In this document: one piece after another, positions 23,865-32,449 of the stretch
Layout of the letters: every line of letters begins with the position of its first letter
How positions within the stretch are numbered: the first letter of the stretch is position 1
Assembly (NCBI GenBank): GCA_017694335.1
Contig: JADIMZ010000110.1
Location: 1 to 32,510, forward strand
DNA length: 32,510 bases
From: Candidatus Pullibacteroides excrementavium
GTDB taxonomy: Bacteria; Bacteroidota; Bacteroidia; Bacteroidales; P3
Direction of reading: 5' to 3'
The notes under the pieces: generated by a model
Databases searched by the model: none
Told to the model about the DNA's origin: nothing
What the model saw: only the letters and a program-made list of their open reading frames with translations
Made by a program: the position numbers and the translations under genes

Positions 23865-25778
23865 ATGAGGATGATCAGAGTACAGAGAGCAGATGTGTTC
23901 GTAATGGCGCTGGGGCTTTTGGCCGTCATGGCGTCTTGTGCCCGCTACGGGGCCGGGCCGACAGGCGGTCCAAAGGATTTGGCGCCTCCGATCCTGTTGT
24001 CGGCTTTGCCTCCGGAAGGGGATACGGTGCATGATATGAACGGCCCCACGGAAATCGTGCTGAACTTTGATGAATATGTGGTCTTGAGTGAAACAGACAA
24101 GATTGTGACATCTCCGCCATTGTCCAAAGTGTCTTATACGGGGAATCTGAAACAAGTGAAGGTGGTCATAGAGGATACCTTGTTGCGGGACAGGACGTAT
24201 TCGATTAATTTCAACAATGCCATCGGCGACTTGCACGAGTCGACCCCCTTGCAGGGGTATACGTATTTCTTCTCCACCGGAAGCAAGGTGGATAGCGGAC
24301 GGATAGATGGCATTGTCAAGGATGCGTTCACTTTGGCACCGGTGGCTTCGGCTTCGGTCATGTTCTATGCCCGGAAACCGGAAGGCTATCCGGTTGTGTC
24401 AAGTCCGGATTATGTGGCGGTGACGGATACGGGAGGCTATTTCCAATGCCGGTATATGGCGGAGGGATGCTATTACCTGTTGGTGGCCGCCGAAGAAAGC
24501 CGGGATTACCGAGTGGATCCGACTCAGGAGAAGATGGCTTATTCGTCGGATTGTTGGCAGACGCAGGCCTATCGCCCTCCCGTGCTTTTCCGCAAGCAGC
24601 CGGGTATTAAAGAAAGCGATTCCTTGATGCGCAAGGCCAATGATTCGCTGTATCGGGTAGAAAGACAGCAGAATTATGGGGATATCGGACAGTCGGGCCG
24701 GTACTTGTATGCCTATCAGGATAAGTTGGATTCCGTGTTTTTGAAAGAATCCAAGTTTGATAAGGCGGGCGAGATAACCTTGAATTGGTATTATGCGTTG
24801 GACTATGACAGTTTGCATCTGGAATTTCTTCCGGCCTATTCCGATATGGAAATGGTCCGGCAATGGGAAATGATGCAGGCGGATACGAATCAAGTGGAGG
24901 AGGGAAGGCGGGGACGCCGGAACCGTCCGATGGAGGATATGGAATTGCCCGATTTGAGTTGGCCTTCATTCCTCCGTTATTCCTTTGTCCCTCAGTCGGA
25001 TCCTTTGGTATCAAAAGTCTATTTCAACAACATGGCGGTGACGGGGCTGCGTTTGGTGATGGATTACAAGGGGTTTGTCGATACGGCCGAGTTGATGTTG
25101 CCCGTGAGCGGAGGGGGCAAGAAGACAATGGCGGATACGGTCGCTTTCAGGTTGTCGATGTCGCCAGGTTCTTTGTTTTTCCAGGATAGCCTGTTGTTGG
25201 ATTTCAATTTTCCGGTAATAGGGGAGGATTGGGCAAAAGCTTCCTTGCTGGAAATAGCGACGGATGAGGAAGGCAAGAAGGATACGGTGGTGATTCCGAT
25301 GGAAGAGACCCGGTTGGAGCGGATTTATCCGAACCGGTATAGTTTGAAATATCCGTGGAAGCCGGGGCTGGAATACTCTTTTTTCATTCCTTCGGCTTGT
25401 TTTTCGGATTATTTCGGACGCTTGGTGGATACGACCTTTTTCACGGCCCGGGTTCCGGCTTTGGAAACCTATGGCCAAGTAGGGTTGCGCGTGCAGGGCG
25501 TGGATACGGGCTTCCAGTATCTGATCCAGATGGTGACGCCGGGGACCGGAGGGCGGATTCTGCATTCGGCGGTCTTGCCTGAAGACGGGCGTATGGAATA
25601 CCCGTATGTGAATCCCTCCAATATCAGCTTTGTCTTGGTACGCGATGATAACCGGAACGGGCGTTGGGATGCAGGCGATTATCAGAAAGGGCTGCAACCG
25701 GAACGCCGTTGGTTCTTTCCCAAGAATCTGCAAGTGGAAGCGGATTGGAGGATGGAGGAATCCTGGTCGGTAAAATGA
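23865..25778 (+). CDS. Ig-like domain lipoprotein (Big_5-type), conserved in Bacteroidota
   Basis: This 637-residue lipoprotein has a lipobox MASC with Cys25 and a characteristic start YGAGPTGGPKDLAPPILL. A Big_5-like domain (about 40-135) shows NGPTEIVLNFDEYVVLSETDKIVTSPPL and a FFSTGSKVDSGRI junction. A carboxypeptidase-regulatory-like beta domain (about 145-215) and two or three further beta-rich segments follow. RDDNRNGRWDAGDYQKGLQPERRWF near the C-terminus resembles a calcium-binding-like DxNxDGxxD loop. Homologues are widespread single-copy proteins of unknown function in this phylum, exposed at the outer membrane. The gene begins 38 bp after the U32 gene and may be co-transcribed with it. 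It meets a converging gene 21 bp downstream without a visible terminator. Confidence 0.85.
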   Translation: MRMIRVQRADVFVMALGLLAVMASCARYGAGPTGGPKDLAPPILLSALPPEGDTVHDMNGPTEIVLNFDEYVVLSETDKIVTSPPLSKVSYTGNLKQVKVVIEDTLLRDRTYSINFNNAIGDLHESTPLQGYTYFFSTGSKVDSGRIDGIVKDAFTLAPVASASVMFYARKPEGYPVVSSPDYVAVTDTGGYFQCRYMAEGCYYLLVAAEESRDYRVDPTQEKMAYSSDCWQTQAYRPPVLFRKQPGIKESDSLMRKANDSLYRVERQQNYGDIGQSGRYLYAYQDKLDSVFLKESKFDKAGEITLNWYYALDYDSLHLEFLPAYSDMEMVRQWEMMQADTNQVEEGRRGRRNRPMEDMELPDLSWPSFLRYSFVPQSDPLVSKVYFNNMAVTGLRLVMDYKGFVDTAELMLPVSGGGKKTMADTVAFRLSMSPGSLFFQDSLLLDFNFPVIGEDWAKASLLEIATDEEGKKDTVVIPMEETRLERIYPNRYSLKYPWKPGLEYSFFIPSACFSDYFGRLVDTTFFTARVPALETYGQVGLRVQGVDTGFQYLIQMVTPGTGGRILHSAVLPEDGRMEYPYVNPSNISFVLVRDDNRNGRWDAGDYQKGLQPERRWFFPKNLQVEADWRMEESWSVK

Positions 25779-25799
25779 AGGGTGCTATCGTTTCCCCTC

Positions 25800-26816
25800 T
25801 TAGTCGACCATCAGGTTGCAGCCTCGGATATCGCTGTTGTCGAAACGTCCCAGAACCGCGAAGCTTCCGTCCGGATACAGCTTGCCCAAGTCCTGGGTGG
25901 CAATGAACGGGCACGAAAGCATATTGCCTAAATCGATGACATTGATGCCGCCGCTACGCCCCTCTTCTTCCCAACACAGGGGGTCTTGGCTTTGGCGTAT
26001 CAGGATTTTCATCCAGGGCGGGCATTGGAACCGGAGTCCGTCTCCTACCGAATAGGCTTGGGATAGGAGCTCGCACATTCCATATTCCGAATGGATGGCA
26101 TCGAGATGGAATGCCTGGCAAAGTACTTGGTGCAATTCCTCTTTGAGCATTTCTTTCCTCCGGCCTTTCATGCCGCCTGTCTCCAGGATGACGGTATGCT
26201 TGAGCGGCATCGGGCGGCTTTCGGCCAGATCCAGTAGCGCATAGCTTACGCCCCAGAGCATGGTTTTCTTGCCTCGGGATTCCAATTCCTGCAGCCGGGC
26301 TGCCAGGCCATCCTGGTCATATAGGTAAAAACCGCTTTCGGGTTGCCCGCTTTGGGCGATGAGGCCTTTCATCATGTGGATCAGGGAAGAATGCGGCTGT
26401 TCCAGGTAGTTCGGGAGCAAGGCAAGGAAAACGTAATCGGAGGGTTCGCCCCAGAAATGCCGGAACGCTTGGCTGAAGCATTGTTCGTACAACGAGAGAT
26501 CGCAGAGGTAATGCCGGCTTTGGATGGCTCCTTGGGATGTAGTGCCCGAGCTCATGAAATATTCTTGTACCGGGTATCCTTCCACGACTACTTCCTGTGT
26601 CTTGAAGAAATCGATGGGGATGAACGGTATTTGCTGGTAATGAGTGACGTTTCCGGCCTTGAATCCGGGCTTCAGGCATTGGACAAAGCGGGAATAGACC
26701 GGATTGTGATTCCATTGCAGTTGGAATATGTCCAATGCCAAGTCATTGAATTCTTTTTCGGATTGGATTTCGAATATTCGCTTTTTGAGCTTTTCGAGCT
26801 GTGGCTGTGCCAACAT
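25800..26816 (-). CDS. LuxE-like acyl-protein synthetase/acyltransferase
   Basis: This 338-residue protein of the LuxE/PaaK-related adenylate-forming group has the Ser/Thr/Gly-rich AMP loop MSSGTTSQG (about 88-96), VILETGGMKGRRKEM (about 210-225) with the family's GG(M)KGR pattern, SEYGMCELLSQAYS (about 240-255) and TQDLGKLYPDGSFAVLGRFDNSDIRGCN at the end. LuxE activates a fatty acid as acyl-AMP and passes it to a cysteine of its own. Stand-alone relatives in Bacteroidota have unproven substrates. No LuxC or LuxD partner lies here. It diverges from the lipoprotein-mrdA-rodA genes by only 58 bp, so the two promoters must share that space; a weak TAACTTTA (26823-26830) for the plus-strand set is the only candidate seen. 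Confidence 0.85.
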   Translation of the reverse strand: MLAQPQLEKLKKRIFEIQSEKEFNDLALDIFQLQWNHNPVYSRFVQCLKPGFKAGNVTHYQQIPFIPIDFFKTQEVVVEGYPVQEYFMSSGTTSQGAIQSRHYLCDLSLYEQCFSQAFRHFWGEPSDYVFLALLPNYLEQPHSSLIHMMKGLIAQSGQPESGFYLYDQDGLAARLQELESRGKKTMLWGVSYALLDLAESRPMPLKHTVILETGGMKGRRKEMLKEELHQVLCQAFHLDAIHSEYGMCELLSQAYSVGDGLRFQCPPWMKILIRQSQDPLCWEEEGRSGGINVIDLGNMLSCPFIATQDLGKLYPDGSFAVLGRFDNSDIRGCNLMVD

Positions 26817-26874
26817 TTTTTATAACTTTACAAATTTTTAACCGGGGCCTGATGGAGACTCCCTTTATCTCGCC

Positions 26875-27477
26875 ATGGGGAAAGAATGCAGAAAAACAGT
26901 TTTATATAATATGTCCCTCCCTTTCTTTGTCCGGCATCGTCCGGCATCAAAATTACGAATTTTGCCGTTAATCCTGGCGGTGTCGGGCTTGGTGTCTTGC
27001 GTGAAGCCGATGGAGTTCCCTCCTGAGCCTTATATGGAATTCCGCGAGAACATATTCAGCTACAAGATAGGTTTGGCAGGAGATACCACGCTGGTGCTGG
27101 AGGTGAAGTTCTATTTTCAGGACGGGGATGGCGATATTGGCCGGAAGACGGAAGACGAGGTGTTCCCCTATGTGGGGGATTCCTTGCATAACCTGCATTT
27201 CCATCTTCTGGAAGTGATGCCCGACAGCTCTTTCAAGCCTGTTTATTATAGGGACAGCACAGGACGGGAATATCCTGTCGAATACAGTTATCATTTGCAT
27301 TACCTGGAACCGGTCAATTCCAATAGTGCGATGAGCGGGACTATAACCTGGACGGTGGATGATTTCTCCAGCACGGCGCTTTTTATGCAAGGCCGCAGGA
27401 TATGCTACAGTATCTATCTTTACGACAGGGCCCTGCATAAGAGCAATACCATTTATACCGATCCGATACAATTGTAA
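26875..27477 (+). CDS. Small conserved Bacteroidota lipoprotein upstream of mrdA
   Basis: This 200-residue lipoprotein has a hydrophobic segment and lipobox LVSC (Cys42 from the ATG at 26875, Cys30 from the better-sized ATG at 26911). A beta-rich body follows with the distinctive VKFYFQDGDGDIGRKTEDEVF (about 75-95), a DGDGDIG motif shared by a lipoprotein family of Bacteroidota, and a C-terminal YDRALHKSNTIYTDPIQL. The function is unknown; the acidic DGDGD loop might bind calcium. The gene ends 5 bp before PBP2, so it is almost certainly in the same operon and could have a role near the elongasome, but this is inference. Confidence 0.78.
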   Translation: MGKECRKTVLYNMSLPFFVRHRPASKLRILPLILAVSGLVSCVKPMEFPPEPYMEFRENIFSYKIGLAGDTTLVLEVKFYFQDGDGDIGRKTEDEVFPYVGDSLHNLHFHLLEVMPDSSFKPVYYRDSTGREYPVEYSYHLHYLEPVNSNSAMSGTITWTVDDFSSTALFMQGRRICYSIYLYDRALHKSNTIYTDPIQL

Positions 27478-27482
27478 GCACG

Positions 27483-29339
27483 ATGCAGCGGTCCTCATTT
27501 GGAAAGGCTTCGGTCGTCATGGCCATATTTATCGTGGTGATGCTTGTCTATTGGATCCGGCTTTTCCAGCTTCAGATTCTGGATGAGCGTTATACGCTTG
27601 ATGCGCAATCCAATGCGATACGGCATAAGGTCCAGTATCCCGGGCGAGGTTTGATTCTGGACCGGAACGGGCAGATTCTGGTTTACAATGAAGCGGTTTA
27701 CGACTTGATGGTTGTGCCAGGGCAAGTGCGGGTGGATTCGATGGATTGGAACAAGCTGGCCGATTTGCTTGAAATCGATTCGCTCGGGGCCAGGGAACGT
27801 TATGCCAAGGCCCGTTCCTATTCCCGTTATGCCCCTTCTGTTTTCGAGAAACAGATTTCGAAGGAGGTTTACGGCCGTTTGCAGGAATACATGTATCAGT
27901 TCCCGGGTTTTTATGTGCAAAGCCGGAGTCTGCGGCGATACCCGAAGCCTATTGCGGCGCATGTGCTGGGCGATGTGGGAGAGGTGAGCCAGGAGGAACT
28001 CAAGGCCGCTCCTTTCTACAAACCGGGAGATTATATCGGCAAAAGCGGTCTGGAAAAATATTACGAGGAGGTGTTGCGTGGCAAGAAAGGGGTGAAGGTG
28101 GTGATGGTGGATGTGCTCAATCGGGAGAAAGGGAGCTATAAGGACGGAATGTATGATTCTTTGGCGCAGCAGGGAGAGACTTTGTACACGACTTTGGATG
28201 CGGATTTGCAGGCTTATGCTGAAGACTTGATGCAGGGCAAGCGGGGAAGCGTGGTGGCTATCGAGCCTGGGACAGGCGAGGTGCTGGCATTGGTGTCTGC
28301 CCCGACTTACGACCCGAACTTGTTGGTGGGCCGAGTCAGGAGCCGTAATTATGGCAACCTGATGAAAGATTCGCAGAAACCCTTGTTCAACCGGGCGTTG
28401 ATGTCGTATTATCCTCCGGGATCTATTTTCAAATTGCCGCAGGCTTTGATAGGATTGCAGGAAGGGGTGATAAGCCCCTATACGGGTTTCCCTTGCGATA
28501 AGAGCTTGATAGGTTGTCACGAACATCCGGATGCGGAGTCTTTGAGCGAGGGCATCCGGATGTCGTGCAACCCCTATTTTTACCAGGTCTTCAAACGGAT
28601 CATCCAGCAGGGGAAGGTTCCCAATATATTTGAAGACAGTCGGATAGGATTGGCTCGATGGGATGAGTATATGCGTTCTTTCGGTCTGGGGACCCGTTTG
28701 GCCATCGACCTTCTGGATGTGAAAGGCGGTTATATCCCCGATACGGCTTTCTACGACCGTTTTTATGGTCGCAAGCGTTGGGCGTTCAGCACGATATATT
28801 CATTGAGCATCGGACAGGGCGAAGTGAGCCTGGTTCCTTTGCAGATGGCCAACTTGGCTGCGGTTATGGCCAACCGGGGGTATTATGTGACTCCGCATCT
28901 GGTCCGGGCTGTCGGGGACGAGGGCTTGGGTTCCGGGGGGGATACGGTCCGGCATTATGCCTTGGTGGATCGCCGGTATTTCGACCCGGTAGTGAAGGGA
29001 ATGTACGAGGCGGTTCATTTGCCGAGGGGGACGGCGCGGCGGGCGGAATTGCCGGGGGTGGTAGTCTGCGGGAAGACAGGCACTTCGGAAAATCCGCACG
29101 GAGAAGATCATGCGGTCTTTATCGGTTTCGCGCCGATGGATCGCCCGCGGATAGCTGTATCGGTGTTCCTTGAAAACAGCGGGTTTGGAGGAACGTGGGC
29201 AGCCCCGCTGGGTAGTTTGCTGATAGAGAGGTATCTGAATGGCAAGGTGGAACGGAAGGAGCTGGAAAGCCAGGTGAGGGGATTCACGATTTTTGAACGG
29301 GATGCGGAGGGCCGTATCATCGGGCCACCGGCGCATTAA
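27483..29339 (+). CDS. mrdA: Penicillin-binding protein 2 (elongation transpeptidase)
   Basis: This 618-residue class B PBP cross-links peptidoglycan during cell elongation, working with RodA. It has an N-terminal TM helix (about 8-28), a PBP dimer/pedestal domain (about 45-215, VQYPGRGLILDRNGQIL and YPKPIAAHVLGDVGEV), and a transpeptidase domain with SIFK (Ser314, Lys317), SCN (361-363) and KTGTS (531-535). In many PBP2 proteins the residue after the active-site Ser is Thr (PGSTFK), while here it is Ile. The length is normal for PBP2 and shorter than for FtsI. RodA starts 20 bp later. mreC and mreD, which often precede mrdA in other bacteria, do not; the gene in front is a lipoprotein. Confidence 0.95.
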   Translation: MQRSSFGKASVVMAIFIVVMLVYWIRLFQLQILDERYTLDAQSNAIRHKVQYPGRGLILDRNGQILVYNEAVYDLMVVPGQVRVDSMDWNKLADLLEIDSLGARERYAKARSYSRYAPSVFEKQISKEVYGRLQEYMYQFPGFYVQSRSLRRYPKPIAAHVLGDVGEVSQEELKAAPFYKPGDYIGKSGLEKYYEEVLRGKKGVKVVMVDVLNREKGSYKDGMYDSLAQQGETLYTTLDADLQAYAEDLMQGKRGSVVAIEPGTGEVLALVSAPTYDPNLLVGRVRSRNYGNLMKDSQKPLFNRALMSYYPPGSIFKLPQALIGLQEGVISPYTGFPCDKSLIGCHEHPDAESLSEGIRMSCNPYFYQVFKRIIQQGKVPNIFEDSRIGLARWDEYMRSFGLGTRLAIDLLDVKGGYIPDTAFYDRFYGRKRWAFSTIYSLSIGQGEVSLVPLQMANLAAVMANRGYYVTPHLVRAVGDEGLGSGGDTVRHYALVDRRYFDPVVKGMYEAVHLPRGTARRAELPGVVVCGKTGTSENPHGEDHAVFIGFAPMDRPRIAVSVFLENSGFGGTWAAPLGSLLIERYLNGKVERKELESQVRGFTIFERDAEGRIIGPPAH

Positions 29340-29359
29340 AATGCAGGGAGAGAAAGGGA

Positions 29360-30607
29360 ATGACTGGAAGTGTCTGGAAAAACATGGACAAGCCGTTGCT
29401 ATTGGTTTATTTGCTGTTAGTGGCAGCAGGCTGGTTCAATATCTATTCGGTAGTTTACGACCCGGAGAGCATGGCCGGATTCTCGTTGGCCACGCGCTAT
29501 GGGAAACAGTTGGTATTTATCGGGTTCGCGGTATTGCTGGCCGCCTTTGTGATGATTGCCGACGTGCGTATTTTTACTCAGTTCGCTTATCTTTATTACG
29601 GGATATGCATTCTGTTGCTTTTGGCTGTTCTGGTGATAGGAACGGAGATTTCGGGCGCTAAGTCATGGATCAAGGTGGGGCCTCTCTCGATACAGCCTTC
29701 GGAGTTTGCCAAAGTGGCCACTTGCTTGGCTTTTGCCAAATATGTTTCTCAGCCGGCATTGAACATGAAGCGTTCCCGGACGCAGCTGCAGGCTTCTCTT
29801 TGGTTCCTGATTCCGATGGTTTTGATTCTGCTGCAGCCTGATGCGGGTTCGGTCCTGGTCTTTTTGGCATTTCTTTTGCCGTTGTACCGGGAAGGAATGT
29901 CGGGTTGGGTGCTGGTGACGGGGCTGGTGGCGGCGGTTTTGTTTGTGGCCGCTTTGTTGGTGAACCGTTATGTGCTGCTCGGGGGGATTGCCTTGGTGGC
30001 GGCTTTCCTGATTTGGCGGAATAAGCGGACCTTGAAGAACGTGGTTCTGGGTGTCTTGCTGTTTGCGGTATGTTCGTTCTATATCTTGGGCGTCGAGTAT
30101 GCGTTCAACCGGCTCAGTCCTCATCAGCAGACCCGGATCAATGTGCTTTTGGGCAAGGAACAGGATATTCATGGCGCCGGTTACAATGTGAACCAGTCCA
30201 AGATAGCCATCGGCAGCGGAGGCTTCTGGGGCAAAGGGTACCTGCAGGGGACGCAGACCAAGTTCGATTTTGTGCCGGAACAAAGCACGGATTTTATTTT
30301 CTGTACCGTAGGAGAGGAGTGGGGATGGGTCGGGTGCACGGTATTTCTGGGCGGGTATCTTTTTTTGCTGCTTCGGATAGTGAAGTTGGCCGAGCGGCAG
30401 AAAAGTGCGTATGCGAGGGTGTACGGTTACGGGGTGGCCGGGATTTTCTTCATGCATTTTTTTGTCAATGTGGGAATGACGATAGGCTTGTTGCCGGTCA
30501 TCGGGATCCCGTTGCCTTTTTTCAGCTACGGAGGGTCTTCTCTATGGGCTTTCACTTTGCTTCTATTCATTTTTGTCAAGATGGATGCCAGGCAGCGGAA
30601 TCTGTGA
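29360..30607 (+). CDS. rodA: RodA, SEDS-family peptidoglycan glycosyltransferase
   Basis: This 415-residue membrane protein has about ten hydrophobic segments. RodA polymerises lipid II into glycan strands and forms a complex with PBP2. Family motifs include LFYYG-like TM3, GAKSWIKVGPLSIQPSEFAKVA, LLQPDAGSVLVFLAF, HQQTRINVLLGKEQDIHGAGYNVNQSKIAIGSGGFWGKGYLQGTQTKFDFVPEQSTDFIF (the extracellular catalytic region) and GMTIGLLPVIGIPLPFFSYGGSS. The last segment separates RodA from FtsW only in combination with context; the adjacent mrdA settles it. The first ATG at 29360 was used; Met8 is an alternative. A short hairpin without a T tract (CACGTCT 30634-30640 with AGACGTG 30651-30657) follows the stop. 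Confidence 0.95.
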   Translation: MTGSVWKNMDKPLLLVYLLLVAAGWFNIYSVVYDPESMAGFSLATRYGKQLVFIGFAVLLAAFVMIADVRIFTQFAYLYYGICILLLLAVLVIGTEISGAKSWIKVGPLSIQPSEFAKVATCLAFAKYVSQPALNMKRSRTQLQASLWFLIPMVLILLQPDAGSVLVFLAFLLPLYREGMSGWVLVTGLVAAVLFVAALLVNRYVLLGGIALVAAFLIWRNKRTLKNVVLGVLLFAVCSFYILGVEYAFNRLSPHQQTRINVLLGKEQDIHGAGYNVNQSKIAIGSGGFWGKGYLQGTQTKFDFVPEQSTDFIFCTVGEEWGWVGCTVFLGGYLFLLLRIVKLAERQKSAYARVYGYGVAGIFFMHFFVNVGMTIGLLPVIGIPLPFFSYGGSSLWAFTLLLFIFVKMDARQRNL

Positions 30608-30695
30608 AGCCTGGAAATTTTTTGCACAGGCGGCACGTCTGGCTGTGGGAAGACGTGAAGGCATGGTTAAGAAATGAAGAAAATGCCGGGAAGAA

Positions 30696-30726
30696 TTGTA
30701 GAAGAGAAAACACTTTCTTAAATTTG
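30696..30726 (+). promoter_or_regulatory. Bacteroidota-type promoter for the M49-like gene
   Basis: TTG at 30696-30698 and TAAATTTG at 30719-30726 have a 20-bp spacer and match the consensus fully. Initiation would be near 30733, leaving about 70 bases of leader. Confidence 0.7.
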
Positions 30727-30805
30727 CCCAATCGTTGGAGGAACGGATAGTTGTGTCCGGTCTAATCCAAAGAGAGTTATATTAAACAAACTAAAAAAGT
30801 GGGAT

Positions 30806-32431
30806 ATGAAAAAAGTTTTCTTATTTGCCGGTATCAGCGCTCTTTTGTTGAGCTCTTGCGGTAACAAGCAAACCCAGCCGAAAGCCGATGACGGTACCGT
30901 GATGGGGTATGCCCGGGTGGAACTGAAAGCCGATTTGAGCCGTTTCAGTGACAATGACCGGAAGATGATGGGCTATCTTTGCGATGCGGCCGATATCATG
31001 AACGATTTGTTCTGGCAGCAAGCCTTTACGGGGAACAAGGACCAGCTCCTGTCGGCCATTAAGAACGATACCTTGCGTAAGTTCGCGGAAATCAACTACG
31101 GGCCATGGGATCGTTTGGATGGAAACAAGCCGTTTCTCAACGGTTATGTTCAAAAACCCTTAGGAGCTAATTTCTATCCGGGAGAAATGACTTCCGAAGA
31201 GTTCGACGCGCTGAAGGATCCCGACAAGACTTCTCTCTATACGATGATTCGTCGCGATGACAAGGGCAAGCTCCGTGTTATCTGGTATCATGACTTTTTC
31301 AAGGAAGAAATCAACCAAGCGGCCGCCTTGTTGGATTCGGCTGCTGCCTTGGCTACCGATGCCGGCTTCAGGAATTACCTGACCCAGCGTGCCGAGGCTT
31401 TGCGTACCGACCAATATTATGAAAGCGATTTGGCATGGATGGATGCCAAGACTTCCGATATCGATTTCGTGATTGGACCTATCGAGAATTATGAAGATGC
31501 CATGTACGGCTACAAGGCCGCTTACGAGTCGTTCCTGTTGATCAAGGATCCCGAATGGAGCGCGAAGCTGGCCAAGTATTCGGCTTTGTTGCCCGATTTG
31601 CAGAAAGAACTTCCGGTGGATGGCAAGTACAAGGCCGAAATGCCGGGTACGGATTCCGATTTGAACGTGTACGATGTGATTCTGTACCGTGGCGACTGCA
31701 ATGCCGGTGGCAAGACCATCGCTATCAACCTGCCTAACGACGAACGTGTGCATATCCAGAAAGGTACGCGCAAGCTGCAGCTGAAGAATGCGATGCAGGC
31801 CAAGTTCGACAAGATCCTGATGCCTATTTCCGAAATCGTCATGGATCCGGAGCAGCAGAAGATGGTGGATTTCAATAGTTTCTTTGAAAACGTCACCTTC
31901 CATGAAGTGGCGCACGGTCTGGGCGTGAAGAATACGATCAACGGCCAAGGAACCGTTCGCTCGGCTTTGATGGAAACCTATACGACCATCGAGGAAGCCA
32001 AAGCCGACATCATGGGCTTGTATATCGTAGACCAGCTTTACAAGAAGGGCGAGATGAGCGGTACTTCGGTTGAAAACAATTACATCACCTTCTTTGCCGG
32101 CATTTTCCGCTCGGTACGTTTTGGTGCGGCCAGCGCGCATGGCAAGGCCAATATGCTTTGCTTCAACTGGATGAAGGACAACGGGGCATTCAGCCGTTCG
32201 GAAGAGGGCGTTTATACCGTGGATTTGGAAAAAATGAAGGCCGCTACGGTATCCTTGATGGCTCAAATCCTGAAATTCCAGGCGGAAGGCGATTACGAAG
32301 GCGTTAAGGAGTGGATTGAAGAGAAAAGCGTGATTTCGCCTGAATTGCAGCAGGATTTGGATCGGATTGCTGCTGCGGATATTGCCAAGGATATATACTT
32401 TGTTCAAGGCAAATCCGTCCTTGGATTGTAA
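30806..32431 (+). CDS. M49-like (dipeptidyl-peptidase III-related) zinc-peptidase lipoprotein
   Basis: This 541-residue lipoprotein has signal MKKVFLFAGISALLLSSC and lipid-modified Cys18. The C-terminal half carries a zinc site: TFHEVAHGLG (His366, Glu367, His370) and, 26 residues later, TIEEAKADIMGLY with the likely third ligand Glu396 or Glu397. The downstream EE-x-x-A-D/E pattern is that of M49 enzymes (DPP III) and of the related Nudix-linked proteins. Classical DPP III has a six-residue HExxGH motif, whereas this has the five-residue HExxH. Bacteroidota homologues are often misnamed dihydrofolate reductase. As a lipoprotein it would act in the periplasm or at the outer membrane. It might cleave dipeptides from oligopeptides, but substrate and activity are unproven. 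It has its own promoter and a repeat downstream. Confidence 0.82.
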   Translation: MKKVFLFAGISALLLSSCGNKQTQPKADDGTVMGYARVELKADLSRFSDNDRKMMGYLCDAADIMNDLFWQQAFTGNKDQLLSAIKNDTLRKFAEINYGPWDRLDGNKPFLNGYVQKPLGANFYPGEMTSEEFDALKDPDKTSLYTMIRRDDKGKLRVIWYHDFFKEEINQAAALLDSAAALATDAGFRNYLTQRAEALRTDQYYESDLAWMDAKTSDIDFVIGPIENYEDAMYGYKAAYESFLLIKDPEWSAKLAKYSALLPDLQKELPVDGKYKAEMPGTDSDLNVYDVILYRGDCNAGGKTIAINLPNDERVHIQKGTRKLQLKNAMQAKFDKILMPISEIVMDPEQQKMVDFNSFFENVTFHEVAHGLGVKNTINGQGTVRSALMETYTTIEEAKADIMGLYIVDQLYKKGEMSGTSVENNYITFFAGIFRSVRFGAASAHGKANMLCFNWMKDNGAFSRSEEGVYTVDLEKMKAATVSLMAQILKFQAEGDYEGVKEWIEEKSVISPELQQDLDRIAAADIAKDIYFVQGKSVLGL

Positions 32432-32449
32432 AACTGGTTTTTAGCGGCA

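Noticed and set aside
30634-30657. Terminator after rodA
   Set aside because: A 7-bp stem is present, but no T tract follows, so I list it only as a hairpin in the rodA entry.
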